DNA of 64,000 bases from Corynebacterium singulare (lineage in GTDB: Bacteria > Actinomycetota > Actinomycetes > Mycobacteriales > Mycobacteriaceae), in assembly GCF_000833575.1 (NCBI RefSeq), contig NZ_CP010827.1, positions 934,980 through 998,979 of the forward strand. The letters are read 5' to 3'. The notes under the pieces are model-generated. The model was not told the origin of the DNA. It ran no database searches and was given only the letters and a program-made list of their open reading frames with translations. Positions 16,741 to 25,579 of this stretch are shown here, piece after piece. The translations under genes were made by a program, and so were the position numbers. Within the stretch, counting starts at the first letter, position 1. Every line of letters begins with the position of its first letter.

Positions 16741-17421
16741 ATGAGCACGCAACAACCACATACGCTTCAGGAAGCGGAACGCGGCCCGCGGCTGCGGATT
16801 GATGATCTCATTGGTGGCGTGAGGATCGTTGCACCGGGGGAGGAAGTCGTTGTCGGCCGCGCCGGTGATTTTCGTGTGGGCGAAGGTGATCTCACCCTGC
16901 ACCGTCATCTCTTCCAGCTGTGGTACGCCGGCCAGGGCTGGATGATTTGTAACGTGGGCAGCCACATCCCGTTACGCATCGAGCTGCGTGGGGTTAAGGG
17001 GTTCTCGCGAATCGACCTCGGCCCGCGGGCAGTGGCCGCCGTTCCGCCCGGACCATCCCGTATCACTTTTGAGACCCCCGAGTGCCCTTATGAGCTCTAC
17101 ATTGACGTGGAGAATAGCAATTATGCTCGTCGCACCAAGCGCGAGCAGGTGCAGGAAGAAGAACGCACCCGAACTCGCCACGTACCTAACGATGAGCAGG
17201 AGGAACTCCTGCGGCAGCTAGCGAGTTACCTCAAGAAGCCCGGCTCAACGGATGCTGATATTCCATCCGTGCGCGAGATTGCGGACGCCCTGGAATGGAC
17301 GGAAAAGAAGACGAACCACAAAATGGATCGACTCGTTGACAACCTCAAAGCCGACGGTGAGAAGGTCTACAAACCCTATAAGACGTTTCTGGCGCACTAC
17401 GCCATTCGTCACGGACGCTGA
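16741..17421 (+). CDS. FHA-like domain protein with C-terminal helical/winged-helix-like region
   Basis: 226 residues. Residues about 25-120 match the FHA pattern: VVVGRAGDF with the conserved Gly-Arg, an LHRHLF segment where the family has Ser-x-x-His, and CNVGSHIPL with the conserved Asn. FHA domains bind phosphothreonine peptides; here the Ser of the binding loop appears replaced, so affinity may differ. A charged linker follows (REQVQEEERTRTR), then a C-terminal helical module (about 150-226, VREIADALEWTEKKTNHKMDRL) that resembles a DNA-binding winged helix. The ATG at 16741 follows GGAGG. It lies just after the kinase gene, so it is probably its reader or effector. Confidence 0.7.
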   Translation: MSTQQPHTLQEAERGPRLRIDDLIGGVRIVAPGEEVVVGRAGDFRVGEGDLTLHRHLFQLWYAGQGWMICNVGSHIPLRIELRGVKGFSRIDLGPRAVAAVPPGPSRITFETPECPYELYIDVENSNYARRTKREQVQEEERTRTRHVPNDEQEELLRQLASYLKKPGSTDADIPSVREIADALEWTEKKTNHKMDRLVDNLKADGEKVYKPYKTFLAHYAIRHGR

Positions 17422-17436
17422 AGGCGCCGAGGGCTA

Positions 17437-18153
17437 CTAGCGTGCGGCCTTCTTGCGGTCGGCGGCGGCAGCAGCGGCTGAAGAGATGGAGTCATTGCGG
17501 TTCTTGAGCAACTCCAGGGTCGTGGCCTCTGCGGCGTCGGGAGGAGTGGTGCCGAGGACTGCCAGTGCGGCATCCGCCAGCATGGCGGATTGCTCCGGCA
17601 CGCGCTGGGACGCATCGAACGGTGCTGTGCCATCATTGGGGCGCATTTCAATGACGGATAGGGCGATGTGGAAGGGGAGCTCAACGCGCGGATCATCTTC
17701 ACCGACAATCCCGGCGGCAGCCGAGCGGAAATGCTCCTTCAGACGGTCACGCTGCTCGTGGTACTCCCCAAACTCCGGGGAGTTAGCCACCGGAAGCTGA
17801 TATAGCCGGCCCACATTCCACGCGGAAGTCAGCAAGAGGCGCGACTCTGCCGCAACGAGAGACCACAAGCGCTGGGCCGGTGCGGCGTCTGAGTTAGCCA
17901 ACTCTTCTGCGAGCTCGAGGGAAGGTTCGATGGTGGAGTTGAGCAGGGTAAGGAAAATATCCGTCTTGGACGGAAAGTGATAATACAGCGAGGCCTGGCG
18001 AATACCCACGGCATCAGCGATCTGGTGGGTTGAAGTCGTGGCAAACCCTTGTGTGGTGAACAGCTCGGACGAGGCGTCTAAGATCTCCTCGCGCGCGGTG
18101 TTGCCACGGCGGCGTGGGCTGTTCTTACGCGGCCTGCCAACGGTACCTGCCAT
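17437..18153 (-). CDS. amtR: nitrogen-control repressor AmtR (TetR family)
   Basis: 238 residues. The N-terminal helix-turn-helix (REEILDASSELFTTQGF, TSTHQIADAVGIRQASLYYHF) is nearly identical to my memory of C. glutamicum AmtR (MAGAVGRPRR...), as are the segments NVGRLYQLP and ELPFHI. AmtR represses ammonium transport, glutamine synthetase and related genes under nitrogen sufficiency and is released by adenylylated GlnK. The C-terminus carries an Ala/Lys-rich extension beyond the usual 222 residues. The neighbour upstream (18239-19033) is also the conserved C. glutamicum partner, with an 85-base gap. Confidence 0.95.
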   Translation of the reverse strand: MAGTVGRPRKNSPRRRGNTAREEILDASSELFTTQGFATTSTHQIADAVGIRQASLYYHFPSKTDIFLTLLNSTIEPSLELAEELANSDAAPAQRLWSLVAAESRLLLTSAWNVGRLYQLPVANSPEFGEYHEQRDRLKEHFRSAAAGIVGEDDPRVELPFHIALSVIEMRPNDGTAPFDASQRVPEQSAMLADAALAVLGTTPPDAAEATTLELLKNRNDSISSAAAAAADRKKAAR

Positions 18154-18238
18154 CAGGCGGACTCCCTTCGATGAGCGTCACTCACTAATTATTTTCAATT
18201 CAACTATCGTACTCCGCACAGCGGGAAGGGCTTAATTC

Positions 18239-19033
18239 CTACCCTTTAGTTGTGCCTACCACACTACCGTGCCGCGCAACGATGGATTCTACAGTTGCAG
18301 AAACAGTGCGGCAGGCAGAGCCATAGGCGGTGCGATCGAGTGGGGGAAGGTCACCAAGAACAACGCCGTGCTTGTCGACGCCCTCGTACCACCTTCCGAG
18401 CTCAAGTGCCACGCCCGTGCCCCAGGCGAGGCTGAGCCCCTCGGCCTCGCTGGCGGTGAGCAGCTCGCGTTCTACTCCGATGGCCAAACGATCCGGAGTA
18501 GGGCGAGGGGCGGGCGCTGCCCAGCGGGCAATGGCGGAGACAGGGGCCAGCAGAGTCGGGCGGATGGCGACGTCAGCGGAACGGTCCGGCAGGCCATCGA
18601 CGAGCTTCAGCGGAGCTGGGCGCTTGGCTAAGACATCCGTGTAGAGGTCCTCTTCGCCGCCAGCGCCCAATGGGAGGCCGGCATCGGCACGGGTGGCGGC
18701 AGATGCTTCAACCGCGGCGCAGTTAAGGCCAGCATCGGCGATTACCTGCTCCAGCTGAGGGTCTTCTCCTAGCCACGTAATGCGCATGGATGGTAAGAGA
18801 TCGCCCCGGGCGGCAGGCCCAGTGAGACGTACAGGGCTGCAGAGGCCCGGAGAGCGCACGAGATCTGTGACCACGCGGGCAAACCACGCTGCCAGCTCGA
18901 CGCCATCCGCGCGGTGCGCAGCAGCATTGCGGATGAGGTCCTGGGCCTCTTCCAGCAGGCCACGGGCGTGCGCGGGGGAGTGGCAGTGTGCGGCGAGCTC
19001 GCTTAGATCAGTTAAGGATTCGTGCAGCGACAT
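18239..19033 (-). CDS. conserved protein with degenerate nucleotidyltransferase-like region (amtR neighbour)
   Basis: 264 residues, soluble. The N-terminal half is helical (LTDLSELAAHCHSPAHARGLLEEAQDLI). The segment RLTGPAARGDLLPSMRITWLGED resembles the Gly-Ser/Arg-Gly-Glu-x-x-x-x-S-Asp active site of the DUF294 nucleotidyltransferase group, but the catalytic acidic residues look changed, so it may be inactive. This is the gene that accompanies amtR in C. glutamicum; it may be cotranscribed with it. No direct role in nitrogen control is shown by the sequence. Confidence 0.65.
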   Translation of the reverse strand: MSLHESLTDLSELAAHCHSPAHARGLLEEAQDLIRNAAAHRADGVELAAWFARVVTDLVRSPGLCSPVRLTGPAARGDLLPSMRITWLGEDPQLEQVIADAGLNCAAVEASAATRADAGLPLGAGGEEDLYTDVLAKRPAPLKLVDGLPDRSADVAIRPTLLAPVSAIARWAAPAPRPTPDRLAIGVERELLTASEAEGLSLAWGTGVALELGRWYEGVDKHGVVLGDLPPLDRTAYGSACRTVSATVESIVARHGSVVGTTKG

Positions 19034-19152
19034 AGGTTCTCAGGCCCCTTCCTGTCAGGGTATTTCTCGTTCTTCAATCTAGCAGTACAGCCACCGATGG
19101 CCATGTGGCGGGTGGTGCGAGGTTACGTCAGTTGTAGCGGTGAAAACGAGGA

Positions 19153-19192
19153 CCGCCGCCCCAGCTCCTCTGAATGAGGAACGAGGCGGCGG
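19153..19192 (-). terminator. terminator of the rpmB-rpmG-rpsN-rpsR operon
   Basis: An 8-bp G+C stem (CCGCCGCC/GGCGGCGG) encloses a second small stem; on the minus strand it is followed by CGTTTTC. It lies about 75 bases after rpsR. Confidence 0.65.
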
Positions 19193-19268
19193 CCTGAAAG
19201 CTCTTTTGTCCTGTCCTAGTGAGTCACGAGTACAGCGGCAAAAGTGCGCTGTTGAAACCAGCTAGTGT

Positions 19269-19523
19269 TTAGCGGGACGTGAACGGCAGGAGAGCCATTT
19301 CGCGTGCGTTCTTGACGGCAGTAGCAACCTGCCGCTGCTGCTGCGGGGTCAGACCGGTGACGCGACGGGAGCGGATCTTGCCACGATCGGAGATGAACAG
19401 ACGCAGAGTCTTGATCTCCTTGTAGTCAACCTTCTCAATGCCCTCGGCCTTGAGCGGGTTCTTCTTCGGGCGACGGGTCTGCTCCATACGGAACTTCTTG
19501 TGGTTATTACGCTTGACAGCCAT
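19269..19523 (-). CDS. rpsR: 30S ribosomal protein S18, zinc-ligand-free form
   Basis: 84 residues. It contains the S18 core ([51 protein letters not shown]). The N-terminus ([15 protein letters not shown]) has no cysteines, so this is the form that does not bind zinc. It is last in the operon rpmB-rpmG-rpsN-rpsR with 15 bases after rpsN, and part of the small-subunit platform. Secure. Confidence 0.97.
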   Translation of the reverse strand: MAVKRNNHKKFRMEQTRRPKKNPLKAEGIEKVDYKEIKTLRLFISDRGKIRSRRVTGLTPQQQRQVATAVKNAREMALLPFTSR

Positions 19524-19538
19524 TGTGTGGTTACCCCT

Positions 19539-19844
19539 TTACCAGCTGGACTTGCGAACGCCCGGCAGCTCACCACGGTGAGCCATGCCGCGCATACGGA
19601 CACGGGACAGACCGAACTTGCGGAGGTAACCGCGCGGGCGGCCATCGGCAGCGTCGCGGTTACGGACGCGAACGCGTGCGGCGTCGCGCGGCTGACGGTT
19701 CAGCTCGAACTGCGCCTCGAGGCGCTCGTCGTCCGGGGTGTTCGGGTTCTTGATGATTGCCTTGAGCTCAGCGCGACGCTCCGCATAGCGGGCGACGATT
19801 TCCTTGCGCTGCTCGTTCTTGGCGATCTTAGACTTCTTAGCCAT
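19539..19844 (-). CDS. rpsN: 30S ribosomal protein S14, long zinc-independent type
   Basis: 101 residues, the length of the long S14 type without the CxxC...CxxC zinc ribbon of the short type. [20 protein letters not shown] and the terminal [21 protein letters not shown] are classical. It assembles into the 30S head. Third gene of the operon, three bases after rpmG, so translation is probably coupled. Confidence 0.97.
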   Translation of the reverse strand: MAKKSKIAKNEQRKEIVARYAERRAELKAIIKNPNTPDDERLEAQFELNRQPRDAARVRVRNRDAADGRPRGYLRKFGLSRVRMRGMAHRGELPGVRKSSW

Positions 19845-19847
19845 AAA

Positions 19848-20012
19848 TTATCGCTCCTCGCGGAATTCGACGTGCTTGCGGACAACCGGATCGAACTTCT
19901 TGAGGGTGATGCGATCCGGGTTGTTGCGCTTATTCTTGCGGGTCACGTAGGTGTAACCGGTGCCCGCAGTGGACTTCAGTTTGATGATTGGACGGATGTC
20001 ATTACGTGCCAT
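19848..20012 (-). CDS. rpmG: 50S ribosomal protein L33, zinc-ligand-free form
   Basis: 54 residues read directly from the minus strand ([20 protein letters not shown]... [20 protein letters not shown]). No cysteine is present, unlike zinc-binding L33. Its start is 2 bases after the rpmB stop and its stop is 3 bases before rpsN, so all four genes are tightly packed. Secure. Confidence 0.95.
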   Translation of the reverse strand: MARNDIRPIIKLKSTAGTGYTYVTRKNKRNNPDRITLKKFDPVVRKHVEFREER

Positions 20013-20014
20013 CT

Positions 20015-20251
20015 TTAGATCTTCTCCCCACGTGCGCGAATCTTGGCCACGACGGACTCGATGCCGTCACGGTCGATGATCTTCATGCCCTTGGTGGAAA
20101 CATTCAGGGTGATGGTACGGCCCTCGGAGGGCAGGTAGTACCGACGACGCTGCACGTTGGGGTTCCAACGGCGCGAGGTGCGGCGGTGCGAGTGCGAGAC
20201 CTGCTTGCCGAATTCCGGCTTGCGGCCCGTTACCTGGCAAATAGCCGACAT
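20015..20251 (-). CDS. rpmB: 50S ribosomal protein L28
   Basis: 78 residues, first gene of the rpmB-rpmG-rpsN-rpsR operon. [32 protein letters not shown] is the standard L28 start; the paired cysteines of the zinc form are reduced to one (Cys5). AGGAGAAAGAAG precedes the ATG. The operon promoter must lie in the 20252-20864 gap, where a stretch GTAAAACGATTACTTTGACA (20381-20400) could be a degenerate Zur-type site, which is only a suggestion. Confidence 0.96.
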   Translation of the reverse strand: MSAICQVTGRKPEFGKQVSHSHRRTSRRWNPNVQRRRYYLPSEGRTITLNVSTKGMKIIDRDGIESVVAKIRARGEKI

Positions 20252-20706
20252 GGGTCTTCTTTCTCCTAGCCGCCCACATCGAAAGCGACTAACGGAGTGC
20301 CTAATCCGCGGTGAGGCGCGGCGCTCGAAAAGTGAGGTTGAGCAGGAGGCTTAATCCGTTGAACACCAGTTGATGAGGGCGTAAAACGATTACTTTGACA
20401 ACAGCAAGGGGAAATCTTACATGCCAGCCAGCTCAGAACCTAATCGCCGATCAGTTGAGCCATCGAGTAGGCGCGTGCGGTTGGCCGCGCTGAGAGGCGT
20501 GCGGACGGGGAGGCGTCGCTAAGCATAGCGTGCCAGCTCTTGCCCTGCTCACCTCGCTGTAAGAGCAGGCGAAACTGGCGACGAGAGCGCATGTGTAGCG
20601 CCCGTCAGGTGTGTAACCTCTGAGGCCCTGTGTGGCTGGAGATATAAAGGAAATGTTGGGCCGTAGCCGCGATTTAGGTTTTGGTACCTCGGCCCTGTAG
20701 GATATT

Positions 20707-20758
20707 CCGAGTTGTCGGCGAGAGCCGCACAGTTTGTAAGCATTGAGACCCAACTCGG
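20707..20758 (+). ncRNA. structured leader of rpmE (L31-type ribosomal protein leader candidate)
   Basis: CCGAGTTG (20707-20714) pairs with CAACTCGG (20751-20758) and encloses an inner stem CGGC-gaga-GCCG, about 110 bases upstream of rpmE. Leader motifs before L31 genes, including one for Corynebacteriaceae, have been described by comparative genomics. No other gene is seen in the 20252-20864 gap; a long minus-strand open frame there looks like a shadow. Confidence 0.4.
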
Positions 20759-20864
20759 GCACGATCCTTACGCACGCTGTGGCGTTGCGACGTGTAGTGA
20801 TGCACCCACGCACGGTGTGGAGAGAGGGAACCGACCCGTAGTTCAACCCTGAGGGAATCGACAT

Positions 20865-21134
20865 ATGAAGAAAGATATCCACCCGGATTACCACCCGGTG
20901 GTCTTCAAGGACGCCGGTACCGGCCACTCCTTCCTGACCAAGTCCACCGCTACCTCCGACCGCACCGTTGAATGGGAAGACGGCAACGAGTACCCGCTCA
21001 TCGTCGTCGACGTGACCGCTGAGTCCCACCCGTTCTGGACTGGTGCCCAGCGCGTCATGGATACCGCTGGCCGCGTTGAGAAGTTCAACCAGCGCTTCGG
21101 TGCAATGGCTCGCCGTAAGAAGAAGAACGCGTAA
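20865..21134 (+). CDS. rpmE2: 50S ribosomal protein L31 type B
   Basis: 89 residues. [20 protein letters not shown] and [21 protein letters not shown] are those of type B L31, which lacks the CxxC zinc knuckle. In most actinobacteria the type B copy is made when zinc is scarce, while a zinc-binding copy lies elsewhere. GAGGGA precedes the ATG by nine bases. It is followed after 15 bases by rpmF, with a very good Shine-Dalgarno between them. Confidence 0.96.
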   Translation: MKKDIHPDYHPVVFKDAGTGHSFLTKSTATSDRTVEWEDGNEYPLIVVDVTAESHPFWTGAQRVMDTAGRVEKFNQRFGAMARRKKKNA

Positions 21135-21149
21135 GGAGGATAGGAAAAG

Positions 21150-21323
21150 ATGGCAACTCCTAAGTTTAAGAAGTCCCGCGCGAATACCCACTCTCGCCGT
21201 TCCCAGTGGAAGGCTGACAACGTCGCCCTCCAGGAAGTCACCATCGACGGTCAGACCGTGCGTATCCCGCGCCGTCTGGTGAAGGCTGCCAAGCTCGGCC
21301 TCATCGACGTCGAGCAGTTCTAA
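21150..21323 (+). CDS. rpmF: 50S ribosomal protein L32, zinc-ligand-free form
   Basis: 57 residues: [20 protein letters not shown], then a tail [19 protein letters not shown]. The zinc-binding Cys residues of typical L32 are absent. The ribosome binding site TAAGGAGGATAGG lies directly upstream. Second gene of the rpmE2-rpmF operon, ended by a strong terminator. Secure. Confidence 0.95.
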   Translation: MATPKFKKSRANTHSRRSQWKADNVALQEVTIDGQTVRIPRRLVKAAKLGLIDVEQF

Positions 21324-21350
21324 GGCGTTTAAGCCTGCTGCTGTGACAGT

Positions 21351-21393
21351 ATCCCCGGCGTAGTCATTCAAACTGAGTGATTATGCCGGGGAT
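21351..21393 (+). terminator. rho-independent terminator of rpmE2-rpmF
   Basis: Stem ATCCCCGGCGTA / TATGCCGGGGAT followed by TTTTTCT; the loop can pair further (TCA/TGA). A textbook intrinsic terminator. Confidence 0.9.
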
Positions 21394-21496
21394 TTTTCTA
21401 TCTTCACCCCGTCATTGAGCAGCGCGTTTCGGGGTTGAGGAAGGGGGGTATGAAGCCGGAGGGGTGATTTTCGTCCTTAAGGGGGGATTGAAGGGG

Positions 21497-21545
21497 GCGA
21501 AATAATACGTTTCGCTTCGTTAAAATGCCCTTCATAAGTCATAAT
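21497..21545 (+). promoter_or_regulatory. promoter and inverted repeat upstream of the response regulator
   Basis: GCGAAA (21497-21502) and TTTCGC (21510-21515) form an operator-like inverted repeat with a 7-nt centre. CATAAT (21540-21545) ends 7 nt before the ATG at 21553, so the transcript is probably leaderless. Confidence 0.5.
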
Positions 21546-21552
21546 TGGTTCT

Positions 21553-22251
21553 ATGAAGATTCTAGTCGTGGATGACGAGCAAGCCGTACGCGAATCGCTT
21601 CGCCGATCTCTGAAGTTCAATGGTTACGATGTGGCGCTGGCCGCCGATGGTGTTCAGGCCGTCGAAGCAGTGCACAGCGATAACCCTGATCTACTCATCC
21701 TCGATGTCATGATGCCAAACATGGATGGCCTCGAGGTCTGCCGCACTCTGCGTAGTGAGGGCTGGGACCGTCCGATTCTTGTGCTTACCGCCCGTGATGG
21801 TGTCTCGGATCGTGTTGCTGGCTTGGATGCGGGTGCTGATGACTACCTGCCCAAGCCCTTCGCGTTGGAGGAGCTGCTCGCGCGCGTGCGTTCCTTGGTC
21901 CGTCGCGCTGCTGCTGATTCCATTGGTGCAAAGCCGCCGGCTGAAACCCAGCTGAGCTTTGAGGATCTCAAGCTGGATGCAGACACCCGTGAGGTCACCC
22001 GCGGCGGCCGTCAGATCTCTCTGACCCGTACCGAGTTTGCCCTCCTGCATCTGCTTATGGAAAACCCGCGCAAGGTGCTCTCCCGCAACACCATCCTCGA
22101 AGAGGTGTGGGGCTATGATTTCCCCACCTCGGGCAACGCTCTCGAGGTCTACATTGGATACTTGCGTAAGAAGACCGAGGAAGATGGCGAACCGCGTCTC
22201 ATCCACACCGTGCGTGGCGTGGGCTACGTGATGAGGGAGGCTATCGCGTGA
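21553..22251 (+). CDS. cgtR2: two-component response regulator, OmpR/PhoB type (MprA/CgtR2-like)
   Basis: 232 residues. The receiver domain (1-115) has the acidic pair D7-D8, phospho-acceptor D51 (LILDVMMPN) and K101 (DYLPKPF). A winged-helix DNA-binding domain follows (about 130-230: [43 protein letters not shown]). The position between rpmF and an HtrA-like protease is that of C. glutamicum CgtR2 and mycobacterial MprA, which respond to envelope stress and control the adjacent protease. It overlaps the kinase gene by 4 bases. Confidence 0.9.
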   Translation: MKILVVDDEQAVRESLRRSLKFNGYDVALAADGVQAVEAVHSDNPDLLILDVMMPNMDGLEVCRTLRSEGWDRPILVLTARDGVSDRVAGLDAGADDYLPKPFALEELLARVRSLVRRAAADSIGAKPPAETQLSFEDLKLDADTREVTRGGRQISLTRTEFALLHLLMENPRKVLSRNTILEEVWGYDFPTSGNALEVYIGYLRKKTEEDGEPRLIHTVRGVGYVMREAIA

Positions 22252-23801
22252 TTCTCCGAAGGCCCGCGCCTCACGCGGTGCCTTCTGAAGCCTCACCGGC
22301 CGCCGCACAGGTGGCCATGTCCCCCCGCCGCGGCAGCTGGGCTTCACGGGCGCCGCTACGGTGGCGCCTTTCTCTCGTGACAGGCGTTGTCGTCGCTGTA
22401 TCGGTTGCAGTCATGACATTGGTGACCTATTGGCTGGTGGCAGCGTCAATGACGGCGAGCGTGGATAAGCTCATGGCGCAACAGGCCGATGTGCTGATAC
22501 GTCAAGCGCAGGATCCCAGCTTCGTCGGCAATATCGACCAAGAAATCGCGTCCTTCAAGCTGTACAACCCGGAGACACGGGTCTCCATTTCGCCTCCTTC
22601 GGCCACTTTTGCCTACGGTGATGCTCTCCCGGTGGGCGGGGATTTCAAGCGTGACGGTGACACGACGGAAACCTCCATCCGTACGGTGAATGGCGAGCGG
22701 GTGTTGGCTAAATCTCACGATGGCGGCGCCACGGTGGTCGTGGCTAAGAGCCTTAGCGCTACTGAGGAACTAATTTCTGCCGTGGGCTCAGCGCTGCTGA
22801 TTATCGTTGCCTTCGGCGTGCTGCTGGCAATTTTTGCGGGCATGGTGGTGTCGAAGACAGGAATGCAGCCGATCGCGCGCCTGAAGCGCGCGGCAGATTA
22901 CGTTACCCAGACCAATGACCTGCGCCCGATTGAAGTTGTCAGCAACGATGAGATGGCGCAGTTGACGGTGTCCTTCAACCGAATGCTGAGCGCCCTTCAG
23001 CACGCTCGCGTGCAGCAGTCCCAATTCGTGGCCGATGCCGGTCACGAGCTCAAGACGCCGCTAACCTCCATGCGTACCAATATTGAGCTACTCATGATGC
23101 TTAACAAGTCTGGTGGTGGATTCGGCATCAGCGAAGAAGATCGCCGCGACCTCGAAGACGACGTGATGGCACAGATGTCTGAGCTCTCCACTCTTATTGG
23201 TGATCTCGTGGACTTGGCGCGAGAGGACGCAACGGAGAAGGAACCGGAGCCGGTGGAGCTGCATGAGGTTTTGGAGAACTCTCTCAACCGAGCACGTCGT
23301 CGCCGCCCCGATGTGGATTTCCGCGTGAGGTTTATCCCGTGGGTGCTCGATGGCGATCCTTTCGCCTTGGGTCGTGCCACGCTCAACCTCATGGACAATG
23401 CGGCCAAGTGGTCTCCGCCTACCGGTACGGTCCGCGTGTCTATGCGTCAGGTGGCAGCGAACAAGGTGTGTCTGCGCGTCGATGACTCTGGCCCCGGTAT
23501 TGCTCCAGAGGAGCGGGAAAAGGTGTTCGAGCGTTTCTACCGCTCTGCGGAAGCTCGTTCGATGCCGGGCTCCGGCTTGGGCTTGGCCATCGTCAAGGCT
23601 GTGGTTGAGCGTCACAATGGTGTCATCACCATCAAGGACTCCGCGGATGGCGGAACGCGTATGGAAGTCATTTTGCCGGGCCGCCCCACGGAAGGAGATG
23701 CCATGGTGGACGGACTGGAAGAACAGCCTAATGAGTTTCAGGAGGATACCCCCGCTGACCGTGGCCAGATCTTTGCGGAGCGGTGGTTCAACCAAGGCTA
23801 G
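22248..23801 (+). CDS. cgtS2: sensor histidine kinase (MprB/CgtS2-like)
   Basis: 517 residues. A ~38-residue cytoplasmic tail is followed by a transmembrane helix (about 41-65), an extracytoplasmic sensor domain (66-178), a second helix (179-201), HAMP, the H-box [14 protein letters not shown] with phospho-accepting H266, and a HATPase domain (N-box [11 protein letters not shown]1 [12 protein letters not shown]2 [10 protein letters not shown]). The start overlaps the regulator stop (GTGATT/TGA). Partner of the upstream regulator; in mycobacteria the homologue is held by DnaK and senses misfolded exported proteins. Confidence 0.92.
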   Translation: MILRRPAPHAVPSEASPAAAQVAMSPRRGSWASRAPLRWRLSLVTGVVVAVSVAVMTLVTYWLVAASMTASVDKLMAQQADVLIRQAQDPSFVGNIDQEIASFKLYNPETRVSISPPSATFAYGDALPVGGDFKRDGDTTETSIRTVNGERVLAKSHDGGATVVVAKSLSATEELISAVGSALLIIVAFGVLLAIFAGMVVSKTGMQPIARLKRAADYVTQTNDLRPIEVVSNDEMAQLTVSFNRMLSALQHARVQQSQFVADAGHELKTPLTSMRTNIELLMMLNKSGGGFGISEEDRRDLEDDVMAQMSELSTLIGDLVDLAREDATEKEPEPVELHEVLENSLNRARRRRPDVDFRVRFIPWVLDGDPFALGRATLNLMDNAAKWSPPTGTVRVSMRQVAANKVCLRVDDSGPGIAPEEREKVFERFYRSAEARSMPGSGLGLAIVKAVVERHNGVITIKDSADGGTRMEVILPGRPTEGDAMVDGLEEQPNEFQEDTPADRGQIFAERWFNQG

Positions 23802-23898
23802 CCAGAGGCTAACATCCCAGTTCATGGTATACAGGAAACGTTCAGCTTCTAGTAGCAGAATTGCAGTGCACTAACAGATCCGCATCAGCGCTGTAGTG

Positions 23899-23904
23899 CA
23901 CACT
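23899..23904 (+). promoter_or_regulatory. -10-like hexamer of the HtrA-type protease gene
   Basis: CACACT ends 7 nt before the ATG at 23912. This favours the leaderless ATG over the internal ATG at 23933. Confidence 0.4.
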
Positions 23905-23911
23905 AGATGAC

Positions 23912-25453
23912 ATGAACGTGAGGAACTCGAACATGGATAACTCGCAGGAACCCCGTAACACTCAGGCGGGGAGCGAGTCGACTGGCTGGAACCAGCCGCG
24001 CTCTGCGGCACAGACCCCGCAAGGCTTTGGGAACCGTCCCAGCCACAACCCTGAGCAGAAAGGGTCCAATGACGCTTCGGGGGCGTCGGCCCCGTATGTG
24101 CCTCAGGCACCGCACTCTCCGTACACCGGCCAGGAATCCATGGGCGGGGAGACGTCGTATAGCGGCGGCAGCTCCTATGGTTTTGGTGGCCCGCGGCCAC
24201 GCAACGGCTACAACGCGCACAGCACTCAGCAGCAGCAACCCTATGCCGGACAGCGAGCGTTCGGCACCGCTGCCAGCACTGGTCACAACCCCCAGAATCA
24301 GCCAGTGTTCGGCGGCCAACAGAATGCTGGTGTTCACATGGTTCCTACTGACAAGCAGTCCACACCCAAACGCACAGTTGGCTTAGGCACCGCGTTGGCG
24401 ATGCTGGTAGGTGCCATCGCTGCGGGTGGTGTGACCGGCGCTGTCGTCGGCGCGATGAACAATGACAAGGATTCGACGTCGACGGTCAATGAGGTGTTGC
24501 AACAGCAACCCGTGGTCAACAGCACGGGCAAAGAGCCTGCCGATGGCTCCGTGGAGGAGGTGGCCTCGAAGGTGCTCCCAGCAGTGGTGTCGATTTTTAG
24601 TATGACGCGCTCGGGTGGTGCTGAGGGCTCTGGGTCAATCATTTCCCCGGATGGCTATGTTCTCACCAACCACCACGTGGTCGCGGGAGCGGATCAAGGC
24701 GGGCGCCTTGAGGTAACGATGAATGACGGCTCGCATCATTCCGCAACCTTTGTGGCCTCAGATGCCACGACAGACGTTGCCGTAATCAAGATCGATGATG
24801 CGAAAGACCTGCCGTTCTTGCAGTTCGGCGATTCTGATTCCGCCGCAGTGGGCCAGGAAGTCGTCGCAGTAGGCTCGCCGCTGGGACTCAATGCGACGGT
24901 GACGTCCGGCATTGTGTCAGCAAAGAACCGTCCAGTGCGCGCTTCACAGGAAGGCGGGGAGTCTTCGCTTATCGACGCCATCCAGACCGACGCCGCGGTA
25001 AACCCCGGAAACTCCGGCGGACCACTGGTCGATATGGAAGGTAATATCATCGGCATGAACTCGATGATCGCCTCCCTGTCCAGTGGCGCTAACGCTGAAG
25101 GTGGCTCCATTGGGTTGGGCTTTGCCATCCCGTCCAACTTTGCTAAGCGCATGGCTGATGAGCTCATTAACAACGGCAAGGTCAAGCACCCCACGTTGGG
25201 AGTGAAGGTGCGCGCGCAAAGCACTGTCTATGGTGCAGAAATCGTCGAGGTGGAACCCGACAGCCCCGCTGACAAGGCAGGCTTGAAGGACGGCGATATT
25301 GTCACCCGAGTCAACGATCGCCTCATTGAGAGCTCCGATTCGCTGATCGCGGCCACACGTTCTCAGGAGTTCGGTGCGACCGTCACCCTTGAAGTGACGA
25401 CCAAGGACAGCGAAGATTCGCGACAGGTAGAGGTAACGCTGGCGAGCGAGTAA
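23912..25453 (+). CDS. membrane-anchored HtrA/DegP-type serine protease with PDZ domain
   Basis: 513 residues (506 if the ATG at 23933, preceded by GAGGAA, is used). A long cytoplasmic tail rich in Gln, Gly and Pro (1-150) precedes one transmembrane helix (about 156-182). The trypsin-like domain carries the triad: His in LTNHHVVAGAD, Asp in TDVAVIKID, and Ser in NPGNSGGPL. A C-terminal PDZ domain follows (GAEIVEVEPDSPADKAGLKDGDIV). It degrades or refolds damaged exported proteins. It follows the two-component genes as pepD follows mprAB in mycobacteria and is likely their target. Confidence 0.93.
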   Translation: MNVRNSNMDNSQEPRNTQAGSESTGWNQPRSAAQTPQGFGNRPSHNPEQKGSNDASGASAPYVPQAPHSPYTGQESMGGETSYSGGSSYGFGGPRPRNGYNAHSTQQQQPYAGQRAFGTAASTGHNPQNQPVFGGQQNAGVHMVPTDKQSTPKRTVGLGTALAMLVGAIAAGGVTGAVVGAMNNDKDSTSTVNEVLQQQPVVNSTGKEPADGSVEEVASKVLPAVVSIFSMTRSGGAEGSGSIISPDGYVLTNHHVVAGADQGGRLEVTMNDGSHHSATFVASDATTDVAVIKIDDAKDLPFLQFGDSDSAAVGQEVVAVGSPLGLNATVTSGIVSAKNRPVRASQEGGESSLIDAIQTDAAVNPGNSGGPLVDMEGNIIGMNSMIASLSSGANAEGGSIGLGFAIPSNFAKRMADELINNGKVKHPTLGVKVRAQSTVYGAEIVEVEPDSPADKAGLKDGDIVTRVNDRLIESSDSLIAATRSQEFGATVTLEVTTKDSEDSRQVEVTLASE

Positions 25454-25579
25454 GTTTACACATAGCCAAGCGGTTGAGTGGGCGCCGTGTTCGGGGCCGC
25501 ACAGAGACCGCCGCACCTAGACCACGCAGAGAACACCCCACGGACAACACTGAGCCTTTGGCCTTAAGGAGACACTCCC

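Noticed and set aside
20451..21371. 306-codon minus-strand ORF opposite rpmE2-rpmF
   Set aside because: It lies antisense to two certain ribosomal protein genes; its sequence has no domain and is a mirror of the opposite strand.
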